A stretch of 64,000 nt of DNA from Mycolicibacterium novocastrense (GCF_001570485.1 NZ_BCTA01000038.1:124001-188000), one strand, 5' to 3'; shown: positions 31,811-41,628, counted from the first letter of the stretch. The notes: a model not told the origin generated them from the sequence alone. Program-made: numbers and translations.

Positions 31811-34159
31811 TCATACGGCCGCCAGATGGGTTTCGGCGAGGTCTTTGACCTCGATCGTCGCGTCGCTGGCGACCTCGGTTTCCTCGCGCTCGCCGGAGAA
31901 GGCGTCGCGCAGGATGAGCACGGTGGTGTCCGGGTCCTCTCCTGGGCTGGGTTCCTCGTCGAGGATGGCCCAGTCCCCGGTCTCGGGGTGGCAGAGGTAA
32001 TCGCCGATCTCCAACTCGCTGACGTCGACGCGTCGGCTTTCGACGTCGAGGTCGACGTAGCTTTCGGCCAGCTCCGCAGCGGACGCGGGTCGGGGGCCAC
32101 CGGGGGCGTTGCCGAAGATGGATTCCACGCCGCGGTCCTGGAAGTCCAACCATCCCGGCGGTGCGTAGCCGGCGGCGTGCGGGTCGAAGTGGGGGTAGTC
32201 GGCGGCCTTGAGCAGGGGCAGGTTCTGGTAGGTGCCGAAGCCCTCCGGTTCGGTGGTGGGATCGGTTTCCGGCGGCATGACGATGCCGCGTTCGTAGAGC
32301 GCGATCGGGGGGCGCAGCTCGTCGACGATCTGCTTCTCGTCCTCGTCGGCGGGGTCTGAGGGGTCGGGGACGTAGAAGGCCTGCACTTCGGTGGGCCAGC
32401 CGGCGCGGTTGAGGGCGGTGCCGCGGCCGCGGACGCCGATCGGGACGGTGCGTCCGGCGTTGGCGTCGTTGTGGATCATCATCGCGGCCTGGGTGGACAG
32501 CTTGCCCAGCGAAAGTCGTTGAGTGAAGTTGTCTTTGGCCTCACCTTTGAGGAAGTCGGCGTCGGCGCGCTGTAGGGCGGCTACGCAGTGGAAGCGGCTG
32601 GTGCGGCCCAGGCGCAGCAGCGAGGAGAACTGTCGCAGCGTCGGGCAGTCCCGGGGTGCGCCTTTCTCCTTGGTGTTGGCGTAGAAGGTCTTGATGGCTT
32701 CCTGGAATTCGGTGTACTCGTCGAACACGATCATGAAGGGCTCTTTGGTGGACAGGGCCCGGCGGTTGCGCTTGTACAGGTTGTAGCGCTGCTGCATCTC
32801 CTTGTAGATGGTGTTGACCAAGGCGATCGCTTCGTGTGGTTCGGTGAGGACGGCGACGACGTTGGGATAGGTGCGGTAGCTGGTGAATTCGCCGCCCTTG
32901 AAGTCGATGATGAAGATGCGGACACCGAGGCGGGCGGCCTGCACGATCGCGTTGTGGATGGTGGCGGTCTTGCCGGTGCCAGTGGGTCCCATCAGCAGCA
33001 TGTGGGGGTTGACTTTGAGGTTCCATTCGATGACGGTGCCTTCTTCGTCGACGGCCAGCGGGATCGCGGCGTGGTCGTACGTAGCGCATGCTTGCTCCAC
33101 GGTGGACACCGGCGCCTGGACGGGCGGGTAGACCTTGGTGGGCAGCTCGGGGCGCAGTTCGAAGACGGCGGTACCGGCGAGGTGGTCGCAGCGGGTGGCG
33201 CGCCATCGGCCGGGAAGCAGGTCGCTGATCTTGCGGGCGATTGACCGAATGCGGTCTGTGCCAGACAGTTTCGCGCCAATCTGGTGATGGACGGTGAACT
33301 GGCGTATGTCGCCGCTTTCGCTGTACTGCACATCGGTGACCGTGGCGCCGGAGGCGAACAGTTCTGTGCTGGCGATCTGCTCGCGAAGTCCGCGCACGGT
33401 GGGGGACTCCGTGTTGACGCTGGCCAGGCTGGCGGTGATCAGTTGGTCGGTGGTCGCGTAGGACAGCGTGTAGTGCGAGCCGACCGCATCGTCGAGTCGG
33501 CGGCTCAGTTCGGGCTTGAGTTCTTCGCGGCGGCCGCGATAGGCCAGCAGGATTGTCTTGGGTTTCTCGGGTTGCCCTTCGACTTCCTCGTCCCATTCGG
33601 TGATGGCGACCAGGCGTCGGCGTGGCAGCTCGTCGTAGCCGAGATACGGGTAGAGCGCCCATTCGATTTCGTTGAGGTAGCGGGCGCGTTCGCGGCGCTC
33701 GCGCAGCTTCTCGGTGAGCAGGTCGGCCAGGCCGTAGGCCGCGATGACTCCGATCGCTGCGGCGATCAGGTCGGGGATGAACGGGATCAGCGCGAGGATG
33801 AGGACGCCACCGGTGAGCGCGGTGGCGGCCAGGACGGGGGCGGCCACGGACGGGACGGGACGGCGGTCGTCGGGGTCGTGCTGAACTGGTGCGGCCATCC
33901 GGATTCCGATCATGACCGCGGCGACGATGCCGATGGCGATGGCGGCCAGTGCGGCGACGGTCAGCACGGTGGGGCCGGCTCCGCGGGGGTTGGCTCCGGG
34001 CAGCGCCAGTAGCGGGTTGGTGGAGCTGAAGTATCCGTTGCGCAGTGCCCACGACGTCGCGGTGGCGGCGCCGCTGAACCACAACGCGCCGATTACCACC
34101 GGCACCGCGACGATGGCGGCGAGCCCTGGGTTACGTTGCGCTGTTTCCATTTTGGGCAT
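31811..34159 (-). CDS. FtsK/TcpA-type conjugative coupling ATPase
   Basis: A 782-residue protein. Four hydrophobic segments in the first 150 residues anchor it in the membrane. The motor domain has Walker A GPTGTGKT (about 390-397) in an FtsK-type context, IFIIDFKGGEFTSYRTYPNV, and Walker B MIVFDEY (about 475-481). The last 60 residues form a small acidic domain. FtsK-like proteins of this size pump DNA in Gram-positive conjugation (TcpA) or, in Streptomyces TraB, move double-stranded DNA. It lies in the middle of the transfer operon next to wall hydrolase-like genes. The gamma-type DNA-reading domain of TraB is not obvious. Confidence 0.88.
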   Translation of the reverse strand: MPKMETAQRNPGLAAIVAVPVVIGALWFSGAATATSWALRNGYFSSTNPLLALPGANPRGAGPTVLTVAALAAIAIGIVAAVMIGIRMAAPVQHDPDDRRPVPSVAAPVLAATALTGGVLILALIPFIPDLIAAAIGVIAAYGLADLLTEKLRERRERARYLNEIEWALYPYLGYDELPRRRLVAITEWDEEVEGQPEKPKTILLAYRGRREELKPELSRRLDDAVGSHYTLSYATTDQLITASLASVNTESPTVRGLREQIASTELFASGATVTDVQYSESGDIRQFTVHHQIGAKLSGTDRIRSIARKISDLLPGRWRATRCDHLAGTAVFELRPELPTKVYPPVQAPVSTVEQACATYDHAAIPLAVDEEGTVIEWNLKVNPHMLLMGPTGTGKTATIHNAIVQAARLGVRIFIIDFKGGEFTSYRTYPNVVAVLTEPHEAIALVNTIYKEMQQRYNLYKRNRRALSTKEPFMIVFDEYTEFQEAIKTFYANTKEKGAPRDCPTLRQFSSLLRLGRTSRFHCVAALQRADADFLKGEAKDNFTQRLSLGKLSTQAAMMIHNDANAGRTVPIGVRGRGTALNRAGWPTEVQAFYVPDPSDPADEDEKQIVDELRPPIALYERGIVMPPETDPTTEPEGFGTYQNLPLLKAADYPHFDPHAAGYAPPGWLDFQDRGVESIFGNAPGGPRPASAAELAESYVDLDVESRRVDVSELEIGDYLCHPETGDWAILDEEPSPGEDPDTTVLILRDAFSGEREETEVASDATIEVKDLAETHLAAV

Positions 34160-34160
34160 G

Positions 34161-35549
34161 TCAGTAGCCCTTCGGCGATGCGTAGGGGTTGGCTTGCTGC
34201 ACCTTGGACATCAGGTCTGATCCGTCTGCGGACACCGAGTACCTGCTCATCATGTAGTGGATGGCGGCCGCGGCGTTGGAGACGGGATCGAAAATGTCTT
34301 GCGAGGTGCCCGGGCGCCAGTGCGATTCGAAGGTTGGTCGGATGGTTTGCATCCACCCCATGGACGGGGTTCCTTTGGCGGCGTTGGAGTCCCAGCCGTT
34401 GACGGCGCGGGGATTGTTGCCTGACTCCCGCTGCCCCATGGTCATCAGGCCGGGCAACCAGTTGGCGACCGCGCGGGGGTCGGTGATGCCGTTGGCGGCG
34501 AGCGCTTTGATCGCCCAGGCTTTGGGTCCGCCGGCGGCGAGCAGCTGCTGCTGCTCCTGGTCGTCGGGCCCGCTGGCGTTGAGGTCCTTGAGGTAGTCCG
34601 CGGACATCGACTTGATGGTGCCGGCGTTCAGTGAGTCCTTGCCGATCGCGTCGGTAAGGACCGCTCCAGCTTGCTGGAGCCCTTGGGCGATGGTGGTCAG
34701 GACGCCGAACTGGCCCATTGGGGTGTTGGCGATGGGTCCCATCGCCTGCAGAGCGGACTTGACCTGGTTGATGATCTGTTCGATCTTGTCGCGGCCGAGT
34801 GTGGAGTTCGACGCCGAATCTTCAAGGGAGGAGCGTAGTTTGCGTTCCAGGTTGTCCATGGCGCGGGCCTGGTTGGCTTGTTTGTCGACGTCGGACTGGT
34901 AGGCGTCTCCGGCCTGTCCTTGCATGCCGGTGCTGGCATCGGTGGAGCCGAGTCGATCGAGGACTCCTTGCGGGAAGCCGCTGGAGTTCGGCATGGCCGG
35001 GTTGCCTTGGCCGAACTGGTTGAGGATTTGGCCGAACGGCGCGAGCAGGCCCGAGCCGATGCCCATCAGTGCCGACGGCAGGCTGGCTAGCGGTTCAGCC
35101 AGGCCGGAGAGCATTCCGGCGGCGTCCTGCGCGTTGATCGGGGGCTTGGCGGCGTCGGGCGCCGCGTCGTCGGCGGGGGCCGCTGCGTCGTCGGCGCCTT
35201 CTGAGTGATCGTGGCCGTGATCGTCGGTGCCGCCGGCGGGGTCGGCCGCGGCGGTGGGGTCGCCGGCGGCCGGCGGAGGGACGGCGCCCGGTGTGCCCGG
35301 CGGCGGGACCGGTGCTGCTTGTCCTGGTGCGGGTGTACTCGTGGGTGCGGGTTGCGCGGCCGCGGGGGCGGTCGGCGTGGTGGCCGGCGGTTGCTGCTGT
35401 GCTGGTGGTGCGGCCGGGCCGCCGGGTAGGCGCGGCGTGATCGGCAGGATCGGGGCCCGTCGGTTGTCGCGGGGGCCGGTGTCAGGGGATGTGCCGATGC
35501 CTGGAGGCAGCGGGGGTGCGGAGGTCTCGGCGAGCTGCTCTTCACTCAC
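34161..35549 (-). CDS. Transfer protein with lytic transglycosylase (SLT) domain
   Basis: A 462-residue protein. After a Pro/Ala-rich start and a helical DUF4226-like middle (about 150-330), the C-terminal domain shows MGQRESGNNPRAVNGWDSNA with the catalytic glutamate near 376, then GTPSMGWMQTI and NAAAAIHYMMSRY, the usual SLT order. Such enzymes cut glycan strands so that the secretion channel can cross the wall. GTG 35549 overlaps the upstream stop (GTGA), and the FtsK gene begins directly after its own stop. No signal peptide is seen, so export would need the transfer or an ESX system. Confidence 0.83.
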   Translation of the reverse strand: MSEEQLAETSAPPLPPGIGTSPDTGPRDNRRAPILPITPRLPGGPAAPPAQQQPPATTPTAPAAAQPAPTSTPAPGQAAPVPPPGTPGAVPPPAAGDPTAAADPAGGTDDHGHDHSEGADDAAAPADDAAPDAAKPPINAQDAAGMLSGLAEPLASLPSALMGIGSGLLAPFGQILNQFGQGNPAMPNSSGFPQGVLDRLGSTDASTGMQGQAGDAYQSDVDKQANQARAMDNLERKLRSSLEDSASNSTLGRDKIEQIINQVKSALQAMGPIANTPMGQFGVLTTIAQGLQQAGAVLTDAIGKDSLNAGTIKSMSADYLKDLNASGPDDQEQQQLLAAGGPKAWAIKALAANGITDPRAVANWLPGLMTMGQRESGNNPRAVNGWDSNAAKGTPSMGWMQTIRPTFESHWRPGTSQDIFDPVSNAAAAIHYMMSRYSVSADGSDLMSKVQQANPYASPKGY

Positions 35550-36529
35550 GGGGTCGGCACCTCCTGGTGGGTCTGGGTGCGGGGTCGTTTGATGATGATG
35601 TTGCCGGTGGGCAGAACTCCTACGGCGATCGGCTGGTTCACGGTGGTGGCGTCGATGCCGAGGGTCGGCGTGATGGCGATCATGACGGCGGTCGGTCCCT
35701 GGGTGGGGGTGAAGTTGAAGAACACGAGATCGCCGGGGCTGATCGCGCTCGGGTCGACGCGATCGCCAGTGTCGATCTGTTGTGCGACGTCCTTGGGCAA
35801 GGTGACCTCTCCCCCGGTGGCCTGGTAGTAGGCGTATCTGACCAAGTTAGCTGCCGAAAAGGCCTCATTCGTGGGGCCAGCGGTACTTCCGTCGGCGTCG
35901 GTTGCCAGTAGGCCGACCTGGTTGTTGGCCAGGGTGGCCGCTTGTCGGCCGATCTCATCGCCTGGTGTGGTCAGCGGGGGCCCGACGACATCGCCGTTAC
36001 GCACGGCGTTTGCGCATGCCGTGGTGTTGGCGTCCGCGGTGGGTGGTGGGGTCAGCGTTGCGTACGGATTGGCGGGGGACGTGCTATTTGCGCTGGTGGT
36101 GGCCGTGGTGGGGGTCGACGTCGGAGTGGCGGTCGTGGTGGTGGCGCTGGTGGTCGTCGCCGGCTGGAGCGCCGTGGTCTCCCACGCTGTCGCCGGGGCC
36201 TGATCGAAGGGCACCGAGGTGGCCAGGCGGGGGACGACGGCCAGTGCCGCGGTGTTGCCGACGGAGTAGCCGAGCCGGGATTCGCACTGGTAGGCGAAGT
36301 TTTGCTGCTGATCGGACATGCGGCTGAGCGCGACGATCGCAGTGATGACCAGGACGAGGGCCAGCAGGATCAGGACTGCGGCCACGGCGAGGATCACGGG
36401 CCATCCGACGGCGCCGACGACGGCCGATCCCGCGGAGACGGCGACCTTGCGGGTCCCCTGCACGGCGGCGGCGCCGAGCAGTCCGCGTAGCGGCGACTGG
36501 CGACGTGGTTCGTTGTCCGGTGAGGTCAC
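35546..36529 (-). CDS. Membrane-anchored NlpC/P60-like protein lacking the catalytic cysteine
   Basis: A 327-residue protein with one membrane helix (GWPVILAVAAVLILLALVLV, about 44-63), a Thr-rich linker and a C-terminal domain. EAFSAANLVRYAYYQATGG (about 223) aligns with the NlpC/P60 motif FDCSGLVxYAY, but Ala stands in place of Cys. SPGDLVFFNF is kept, while the following His-Val-Gly is replaced by PTAVMIA. It is therefore probably an inactive, structural relative. GTG 36529 overlaps the VirB6-like stop. Its linker contains one copy of the 23-base repeat. Confidence 0.75.
   Translation of the reverse strand: MTSPDNEPRRQSPLRGLLGAAAVQGTRKVAVSAGSAVVGAVGWPVILAVAAVLILLALVLVITAIVALSRMSDQQQNFAYQCESRLGYSVGNTAALAVVPRLATSVPFDQAPATAWETTALQPATTTSATTTTATPTSTPTTATTSANSTSPANPYATLTPPPTADANTTACANAVRNGDVVGPPLTTPGDEIGRQAATLANNQVGLLATDADGSTAGPTNEAFSAANLVRYAYYQATGGEVTLPKDVAQQIDTGDRVDPSAISPGDLVFFNFTPTQGPTAVMIAITPTLGIDATTVNQPIAVGVLPTGNIIIKRPRTQTHQEVPTP
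36075..36097 (+). repeat. 23-base interspersed repeat
   Basis: GGGGACGTG, CTATTT, GCGCTGGT, in the linker of the NlpC-like gene; the complementary strand encodes TSANSTSP. Confidence 0.65.
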
Positions 36530-38742
36530 GGGGCGTCTCCTTCATCGCTGTGTCGGGGCCCTGGGGGTGGCGGCAGGGGCCGGGTGGATCCGGTGGCAGG
36601 CGGTGTGACCGGCGGAGCGGGTGGCGGTGCGGGGTGCGCTGGCGGCTCGAACGGTGAGGGTGGCGCCGCGTCGGCGCCGGCGGGCCCGGGCGCTGGCCCC
36701 GACGGTGGGGACGTGTCATCGCCGCTGGTAGAACCGTTGCCCCAGTCGGGAAGCGGTGCCGCGGATCCTGTTCTGGGCGCAGGGGGTGGTCCGTCGTGGG
36801 GCCCGGAGCCGGCGGGGTTGCCTCCTGGCGGGCTGTACCCAGGGCTGGGTGCCGATGGCGGCGCTGAGGGCGCCGGGGGCTGGAGGTCGTTGGCCGTTAG
36901 CGGCGTGGCCTGCGACGATGCCACGTCCCCGCTGTCGGGTGCGGCGCTGAACTGCGTGGTCGCCGGCGCCGATCCGCTCTGCGGTGCTGGCGCTGGTCCC
37001 CCACCGTTACCGGTCGCCGCGGGGGCCGCGTTGCTGGGTGTAGATGCTGCTGTCGCCGGCGGCGCCGTCGCCGTGGACGCGGTGGGTGGGGCGCTGCCCT
37101 GCTTGGCCGCTTTCTTCTGCTCCTTCTCGGCCTCTCTGGCGGCCCTCTCGGCTGCTGCAGCTTCGGCGGCCTTCTTGTTCTCGTAGATGTCGGCGCCACG
37201 GTCGAGATGGCGGACCATCGAACTGCGTCCCCCGCGGACGAACGGTGCGACGACGTGCAGGGCGTGCGAGGCCGACGGTGAGCGGGCGGCGAGCGCGCCG
37301 CCGGCCATGGTGGCGCCGAGGCCCATGGCGACCACGCTGCTGTCGCGAAGGAATCCTCCGGCCTTTTCCTGCAGGATGTTCGTGGTCGGCGGGGGTGGTG
37401 CGGCGCCGACGCTGCTGATGACCCCTGAGGCGACGTTGGCGCTGGATTTCTTGAGGCTCTTGGACATCGCGAAGACCAGCCGGATGGCGACCATCATCAG
37501 GATGAGGGCCGACATCATCGCCACGACGCCGTTGCCTTGTTGGCGGAAGACGACGGTCACGATCTCGCCGATGAAGATCGTCATGGTGATGTAGCCGAAC
37601 ATCGCCACGCCGGAGAACAGCATGGCGACGAACGTGTTCACCAGTGACGCCTGGGGTCCCCCGGGGATGACGCCGACAGCGAAGCCCCACAACAGCTTGA
37701 AGGCGTTGGCCACGGCACGGAAGAACTCGAGAACGATGTGGAATCCGAGCACGGCGCAGAACAGCGCGAAGATGCCGATGAACATCAGCATCAGAACGCC
37801 GGTGCCCAGCTGCCCGGGGCTGGGGTTGTCAGCTGTCGCTTTCATCGCGGCCGAATCGGAGGCACCGCATGCCCGGATGCCGTCCTTGATGTTGTCGGGG
37901 TCCCCGGATCTCACTCCTTCGCTCCAGGCCGCCGCGCAGCTCGGCGTGCTGTCGGGCTGCCCGGCGAAGTTCCAGGTCTGCAGTGGCCGGCGGACGAACG
38001 AGGTGGCCAGCGTCCCTTCGAGGCGGTTGAGGGTGTCGGAGGTGTTGTCGAGGCCTGCCACGGAGTTCGAGCCCAGGCTGACCGCTACGTCGCGTCCTTG
38101 GGCCAGGGGCCCGGAGTCGGAGATGACCCAGCTGATGGGTGAGTAGACCAGGGCTCCGCCGATGAGGGCGATGAGCACGGCGGCCGCGCCCTGGGAGGCG
38201 GCGCGGGGCAGGTTTCCGCGCAGGATGTTCACCGCGACGAAGGTGGCGGCGACGATCGCGGCGATCGCGGCGACGCCGGGCAGGATCTGGCCGGCGTAGT
38301 CCTGGACGACGGATGCCACGGGCTGCACGAGGTCGGGCAGGAACCCGAAGCTGATGACGTACATGAGGAACCAGATGGCGACGCCGCCGATGACGACGAA
38401 CAGTCCGGCTTCTGCTTCGAGCAGGGTGGCCAGGACGGCTTGGGACCCGCCGTCGAGGACGGATCCGTAGTCGGTGGAGATGGCGTAGCGCGACAGCGGG
38501 ACGCCGTAGGAGTCGGTGACCCCGAGGACGTAGAGCAGGGGGCTTTGGGGTCCGATCGCGGCGTGCGCTTCAGCGGGAAAGATCAGCGCGACCAGGCACA
38601 GGCACAGTTGCAGGTAGATCGGCAGCATGGTGAACCGGCGCAGGCGGGTGGCATTCGACAGTGCCCAGCCGCGGGCGAAGAGCTGGCCGAGTGTGGGCAG
38701 GGTGGGGTCCCAGCCGGGTCGGAAGAAGGCGGCGGCGAGCAC
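36526..38742 (-). CDS. VirB6/TrbL-like polytopic membrane protein
   Basis: A 738-residue protein. The first half has a signal-like helix and at least six further membrane segments (for example GLFVVIGGVAIWFLMYVISF and ITMTIFIGEIVTVVF), with a cysteine-containing extracytoplasmic loop. A charged Ala/Lys/Glu helix and a Pro/Gly/Ala-rich tail follow. Position directly after VirB4 and this topology suit the VirB6-type channel component of Gram-positive T4SS. The start is the GTG at 38742, sharing one base with the VirB4 stop (TAGTG). Its tail carries two copies of the 23-base repeat in opposite directions. Confidence 0.82.
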   Translation of the reverse strand: MLAAAFFRPGWDPTLPTLGQLFARGWALSNATRLRRFTMLPIYLQLCLCLVALIFPAEAHAAIGPQSPLLYVLGVTDSYGVPLSRYAISTDYGSVLDGGSQAVLATLLEAEAGLFVVIGGVAIWFLMYVISFGFLPDLVQPVASVVQDYAGQILPGVAAIAAIVAATFVAVNILRGNLPRAASQGAAAVLIALIGGALVYSPISWVISDSGPLAQGRDVAVSLGSNSVAGLDNTSDTLNRLEGTLATSFVRRPLQTWNFAGQPDSTPSCAAAWSEGVRSGDPDNIKDGIRACGASDSAAMKATADNPSPGQLGTGVLMLMFIGIFALFCAVLGFHIVLEFFRAVANAFKLLWGFAVGVIPGGPQASLVNTFVAMLFSGVAMFGYITMTIFIGEIVTVVFRQQGNGVVAMMSALILMMVAIRLVFAMSKSLKKSSANVASGVISSVGAAPPPPTTNILQEKAGGFLRDSSVVAMGLGATMAGGALAARSPSASHALHVVAPFVRGGRSSMVRHLDRGADIYENKKAAEAAAAERAAREAEKEQKKAAKQGSAPPTASTATAPPATAASTPSNAAPAATGNGGGPAPAPQSGSAPATTQFSAAPDSGDVASSQATPLTANDLQPPAPSAPPSAPSPGYSPPGGNPAGSGPHDGPPPAPRTGSAAPLPDWGNGSTSGDDTSPPSGPAPGPAGADAAPPSPFEPPAHPAPPPAPPVTPPATGSTRPLPPPPGPRHSDEGDAP
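36707..36729 (+). repeat. 23-base interspersed repeat
   Basis: GGGGACGTG, TCATCG, CCGCTGGT, in the Pro-rich tail of the VirB6-like gene; the complementary strand encodes TSGDDTSP. Confidence 0.65.
36908..36930 (-). repeat. 23-base interspersed repeat, inverted copy
   Basis: Minus strand: GGGGACGTG, GCATCG, TCGCAGGC (19 of 23). It lies in the same gene as the 36707 copy but in the opposite direction, so it encodes a different peptide (GDVASSQA). Confidence 0.5.
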
Positions 38743-41183
38743 TAGATCGTCACCTGCTCGGGTGTGGTGGACACCGCGCGTGCGCGGTCTTCGCGGGCGG
38801 GTCCGAAGATCTTTCCCCGGCCGATGCGGCCGCGGCCGTCGGCGATGAAGCACTCGCCGCGGCGGTTGGGGGCGACGGTCTCGCCGCGTCCCACTGGCGG
38901 CGAGGTGTTCTCGCGGAGCTGCTTGATGAGGTAGGCGTCGCGTTCGATGTCGACGCCGAGCCACTCCAGGCTGTTGGTCGCCAAGGTGGTGTGGCGTTGC
39001 CGGAAGGCGAAGCGGTTGGGGATGAGGTTGTGCGCAGTGGAGGCGTAGTCGGCCTTGGGATCTTGCGAGGACAAGATGATGCCGGCGGCGTGTTTCCGGC
39101 CGTCCCGGACGAATTCTTCGACGATCTGCTTGCCGACGGTGGTGGCGGTGAAGTGGTAGGCCTCGTCGACGACCAGGGCGCCGAAGCGGCCCGGCTTGAG
39201 GAACTGATCGCGCGCCAAGAGCCCGACTAGTTCGTAGAGCGTATGGCCGAGGCGTTTGCGCCACGGCAGGTTCGCGTAGGCGTGGGTCAAGGTCAGTTCG
39301 TCGACGGTGGGCAGCGCCAGGGTGTGGGTCCGCACGACGGTCGCGGTGGCTGTGAGCGGCATGGGTGGCAGTGACCGGTCGAAGAGCACTGGGGCTTCCA
39401 CGGCGTCCATGGCGCGCACGAGTGCGTGTTGGTCGTCGGCGTCGCGGCCTGTGGAGCGCTCGGCCTGGCGGGCCAGGTAGTCGCGGACGTCGGCCAGGGA
39501 GCGCAGCTGGTGGGCGGCGCGGTGTTCGGGTTGCAGTGTTTCGGCCAGCAGCGTGCCTGGCGCGGAAACCACCGGGATGTTGAGCAGCGGAAGGATGGTG
39601 TCGAGGGTGATGCGTCGGGCTTTGTGCGGGTCGGTGAATAGCCGCAGCGGATCGAGGGTGAACCGGGGGTCGTCAAGGGTGATCAGGACCGAGCCGGGGA
39701 TCGACTGCAGCAGTGGGATGTATTCGCCTTGCTGGGATCGGTCGATGACGAGGAACTGTCCGAGCAGGTCGGCGATGATGCTGATCAGTGTCTTGGTGAA
39801 GTAGCTCTTGCCGGAGCCGAGTTCGCCGGCGATGGCGATGGCCGGGCTGATGTCGGAGAGCACCTTGTTCAGGAAGTTGAAGTGCAGCGGCTCGAAGAGT
39901 CCTGACAGGAGGTTGACGCCGATGATCGGGCCGGTGTCGTCGAGCAGCCGCGCGGTGGTGAAGGGAACGAATCCCGCCCAGTCGGGGGTGGCGGTGACGT
40001 GCTGGTAGTCGGTGTACACGCTGTCGGTCGGCGCGCCGGGGTTGAGCATCATCCAGAGCTTGCGTTGGGCTCCGCGGGGGGTGTCGACGCGGATGCCGAG
40101 GCGACGGAATTTGGCTTTGAGCGTTCCGATGCTGCGGGTCAGGTCAGCTTGGGTGGGGGCGCCGACGGCCAGGACGGTGGTGAACTCGACCTCTTCAGCG
40201 TTCTCGTTGGTGGCGAGGCTGTCGTTGTAGGCAGCCAGGGTGTCGACTTTGCGTCGCAGCTCTTGGGTGTGGAAGCCGACGTCAGTGTCGCGTTCGCCGA
40301 GCTGGACGCCGAGCTTGCCGAGCACCTTTTCGTTGAGTTGCATCGCGGACTCTCGGTCGCGGCGGCGCACGCGCATGGCCCAGCCGACGCTGACATCGGG
40401 GATCCCGTCGAGCACGGACAGAAACTCGGAATGACCGGGAAATCCCATCGCCGGCGGGAACGACATCGGGGTCAACATGGCTTGGTAGCTGTTGATGACC
40501 TCGCCCTCGTCGAGCCGGATCATGGCTTTGAGCATGGGGTCGAAGCTGCGGCGGAAGGACTTCTCGGTGCGGGCGCCTTCGTCGAGGATGCCTGGGAGGA
40601 AGTACGGGGTGGGGGCCGTCGTGCTCGGTGAGGCGTTGGCTGGGTTGTGCGGGGCGTGTTCGAGTGCCGATCCTCGCATGAGGTTGTGATTCCAGATGAA
40701 GGGCAGCAGCCCCTCGGGGACGGGCTGCAACCGGAAGTTTGATTCGGGGTCGATGACGGTGAGCAGCTCCTCGGCGGCGGCGAGCTGCTCGGCGACGTCG
40801 CGGGCGGAGGGTTCTCCGCGAAGCGCGCTCTTCCCGAGAGGGAAGGTGATGGTGTAGATGCGGGTCAGCGGGGCGATCTCGGCGATGCGCTTGTAGCCGG
40901 CGAGGGTTTCCTTGATGTAGTCCGGGGTGCGGTGCAGGTCGACGCGATCGAGTGATCGGTTCATGACGTCGACGAGATCCAGCGGCGCCTGCAGGCTCAG
41001 CAGCAAGGTGTTGTCGGGGCAGTTGAGGATGAGCGATTCGTGCGCGTCTGCGACGCCGGCTTTGTCTTCGGGTTGGCGCAGGCCGTAGTCGATTGCCTCG
41101 ACGAAGTAGGTGGCGAAGACGCCGCCGTGGTGGGTCCACTGCAGATGGTGGCGGCGGGCTGCGGTCGGCTGGCGGAGCTTCAC
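38742..41183 (-). CDS. VirB4/TraC-family T4SS ATPase
   Basis: An 813-residue ATPase. Walker A is GELGSGKSYFTK (about 451), followed by LVIDRSQQGEYIPL, Walker B ALVVDEAYH (about 668), and IILSSQDPKADY, all typical of VirB4-family motors. The N-terminal 400 residues are the VirB4 CagE-like region. VirB4 drives assembly and transport in every conjugative T4SS, so this gene defines the locus as conjugative. It starts at GTG 41183. The following VirB6-like gene begins at its stop. Confidence 0.92.
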   Translation of the reverse strand: MKLRQPTAARRHHLQWTHHGGVFATYFVEAIDYGLRQPEDKAGVADAHESLILNCPDNTLLLSLQAPLDLVDVMNRSLDRVDLHRTPDYIKETLAGYKRIAEIAPLTRIYTITFPLGKSALRGEPSARDVAEQLAAAEELLTVIDPESNFRLQPVPEGLLPFIWNHNLMRGSALEHAPHNPANASPSTTAPTPYFLPGILDEGARTEKSFRRSFDPMLKAMIRLDEGEVINSYQAMLTPMSFPPAMGFPGHSEFLSVLDGIPDVSVGWAMRVRRRDRESAMQLNEKVLGKLGVQLGERDTDVGFHTQELRRKVDTLAAYNDSLATNENAEEVEFTTVLAVGAPTQADLTRSIGTLKAKFRRLGIRVDTPRGAQRKLWMMLNPGAPTDSVYTDYQHVTATPDWAGFVPFTTARLLDDTGPIIGVNLLSGLFEPLHFNFLNKVLSDISPAIAIAGELGSGKSYFTKTLISIIADLLGQFLVIDRSQQGEYIPLLQSIPGSVLITLDDPRFTLDPLRLFTDPHKARRITLDTILPLLNIPVVSAPGTLLAETLQPEHRAAHQLRSLADVRDYLARQAERSTGRDADDQHALVRAMDAVEAPVLFDRSLPPMPLTATATVVRTHTLALPTVDELTLTHAYANLPWRKRLGHTLYELVGLLARDQFLKPGRFGALVVDEAYHFTATTVGKQIVEEFVRDGRKHAAGIILSSQDPKADYASTAHNLIPNRFAFRQRHTTLATNSLEWLGVDIERDAYLIKQLRENTSPPVGRGETVAPNRRGECFIADGRGRIGRGKIFGPAREDRARAVSTTPEQVTI

Positions 41184-41226
41184 GGTGCGCTCGGGTCCTT
41201 CGTATGCAGGTGTGGCGTTGTGGAGG

Positions 41227-41628
41227 TCAGCTGGCGTTGAGGGGGGTGTCGTCGATGACGAATGCGTGCGGGTTGGCTGAGGCTTGCCGATCCAGCTCTT
41301 CGCGGGCCAGGACCGTCGGCTTGCGGTCGACGATCAGGCTCACTACACGGGCGGCCTTGCCCAGGACGGGCACTCCGTCGTACTTGATCAGGCTCAGGGC
41401 CGCGGTGACCGCGAAGGCGAGCAGGAGTCCGGTTCCGAACACGGCGATCGCGTTGTAGGGCAGCAGCCGGGTCGCGAAGATGGTCGCGACGAGAGTCGCC
41501 GTGAACCCCACGATCTGCTCGATGGGGCGAGCCCCGCCGGGGAGTCGGCGCCCACCGGGGAGGCGTCCGACGTAGGTCCGGAAGCGTCGTCCCGAGGTGG
41601 CGACACGCACCCAGCGCACCCAAGTCAT
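41227..41628 (-). CDS. VirB3/PrgI-like membrane protein
   Basis: A 133-residue protein with two adjacent membrane helices (GFTATLVATIFATRLLPY and VFGTGLLLAFAVTAALSL) and a cytoplasmic tail with VLGKAARVVSLIVDRKP. Size, topology and position just before VirB4 match VirB3/PrgI proteins. ATG 41628 overlaps the stop of the previous gene (ATGA). The longer frame upstream is shadow sequence. The assignment rests on context more than on motifs. Confidence 0.7.
   Translation of the reverse strand: MTWVRWVRVATSGRRFRTYVGRLPGGRRLPGGARPIEQIVGFTATLVATIFATRLLPYNAIAVFGTGLLLAFAVTAALSLIKYDGVPVLGKAARVVSLIVDRKPTVLAREELDRQASANPHAFVIDDTPLNAS

Noticed and set aside
38761..40631. Long plus-strand frames opposite the VirB4 gene
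   Set aside because: They mirror third-position GC of the VirB4 gene and translate to low-complexity Gly/Val/Asp-rich sequence without domains, as expected for antisense shadows.
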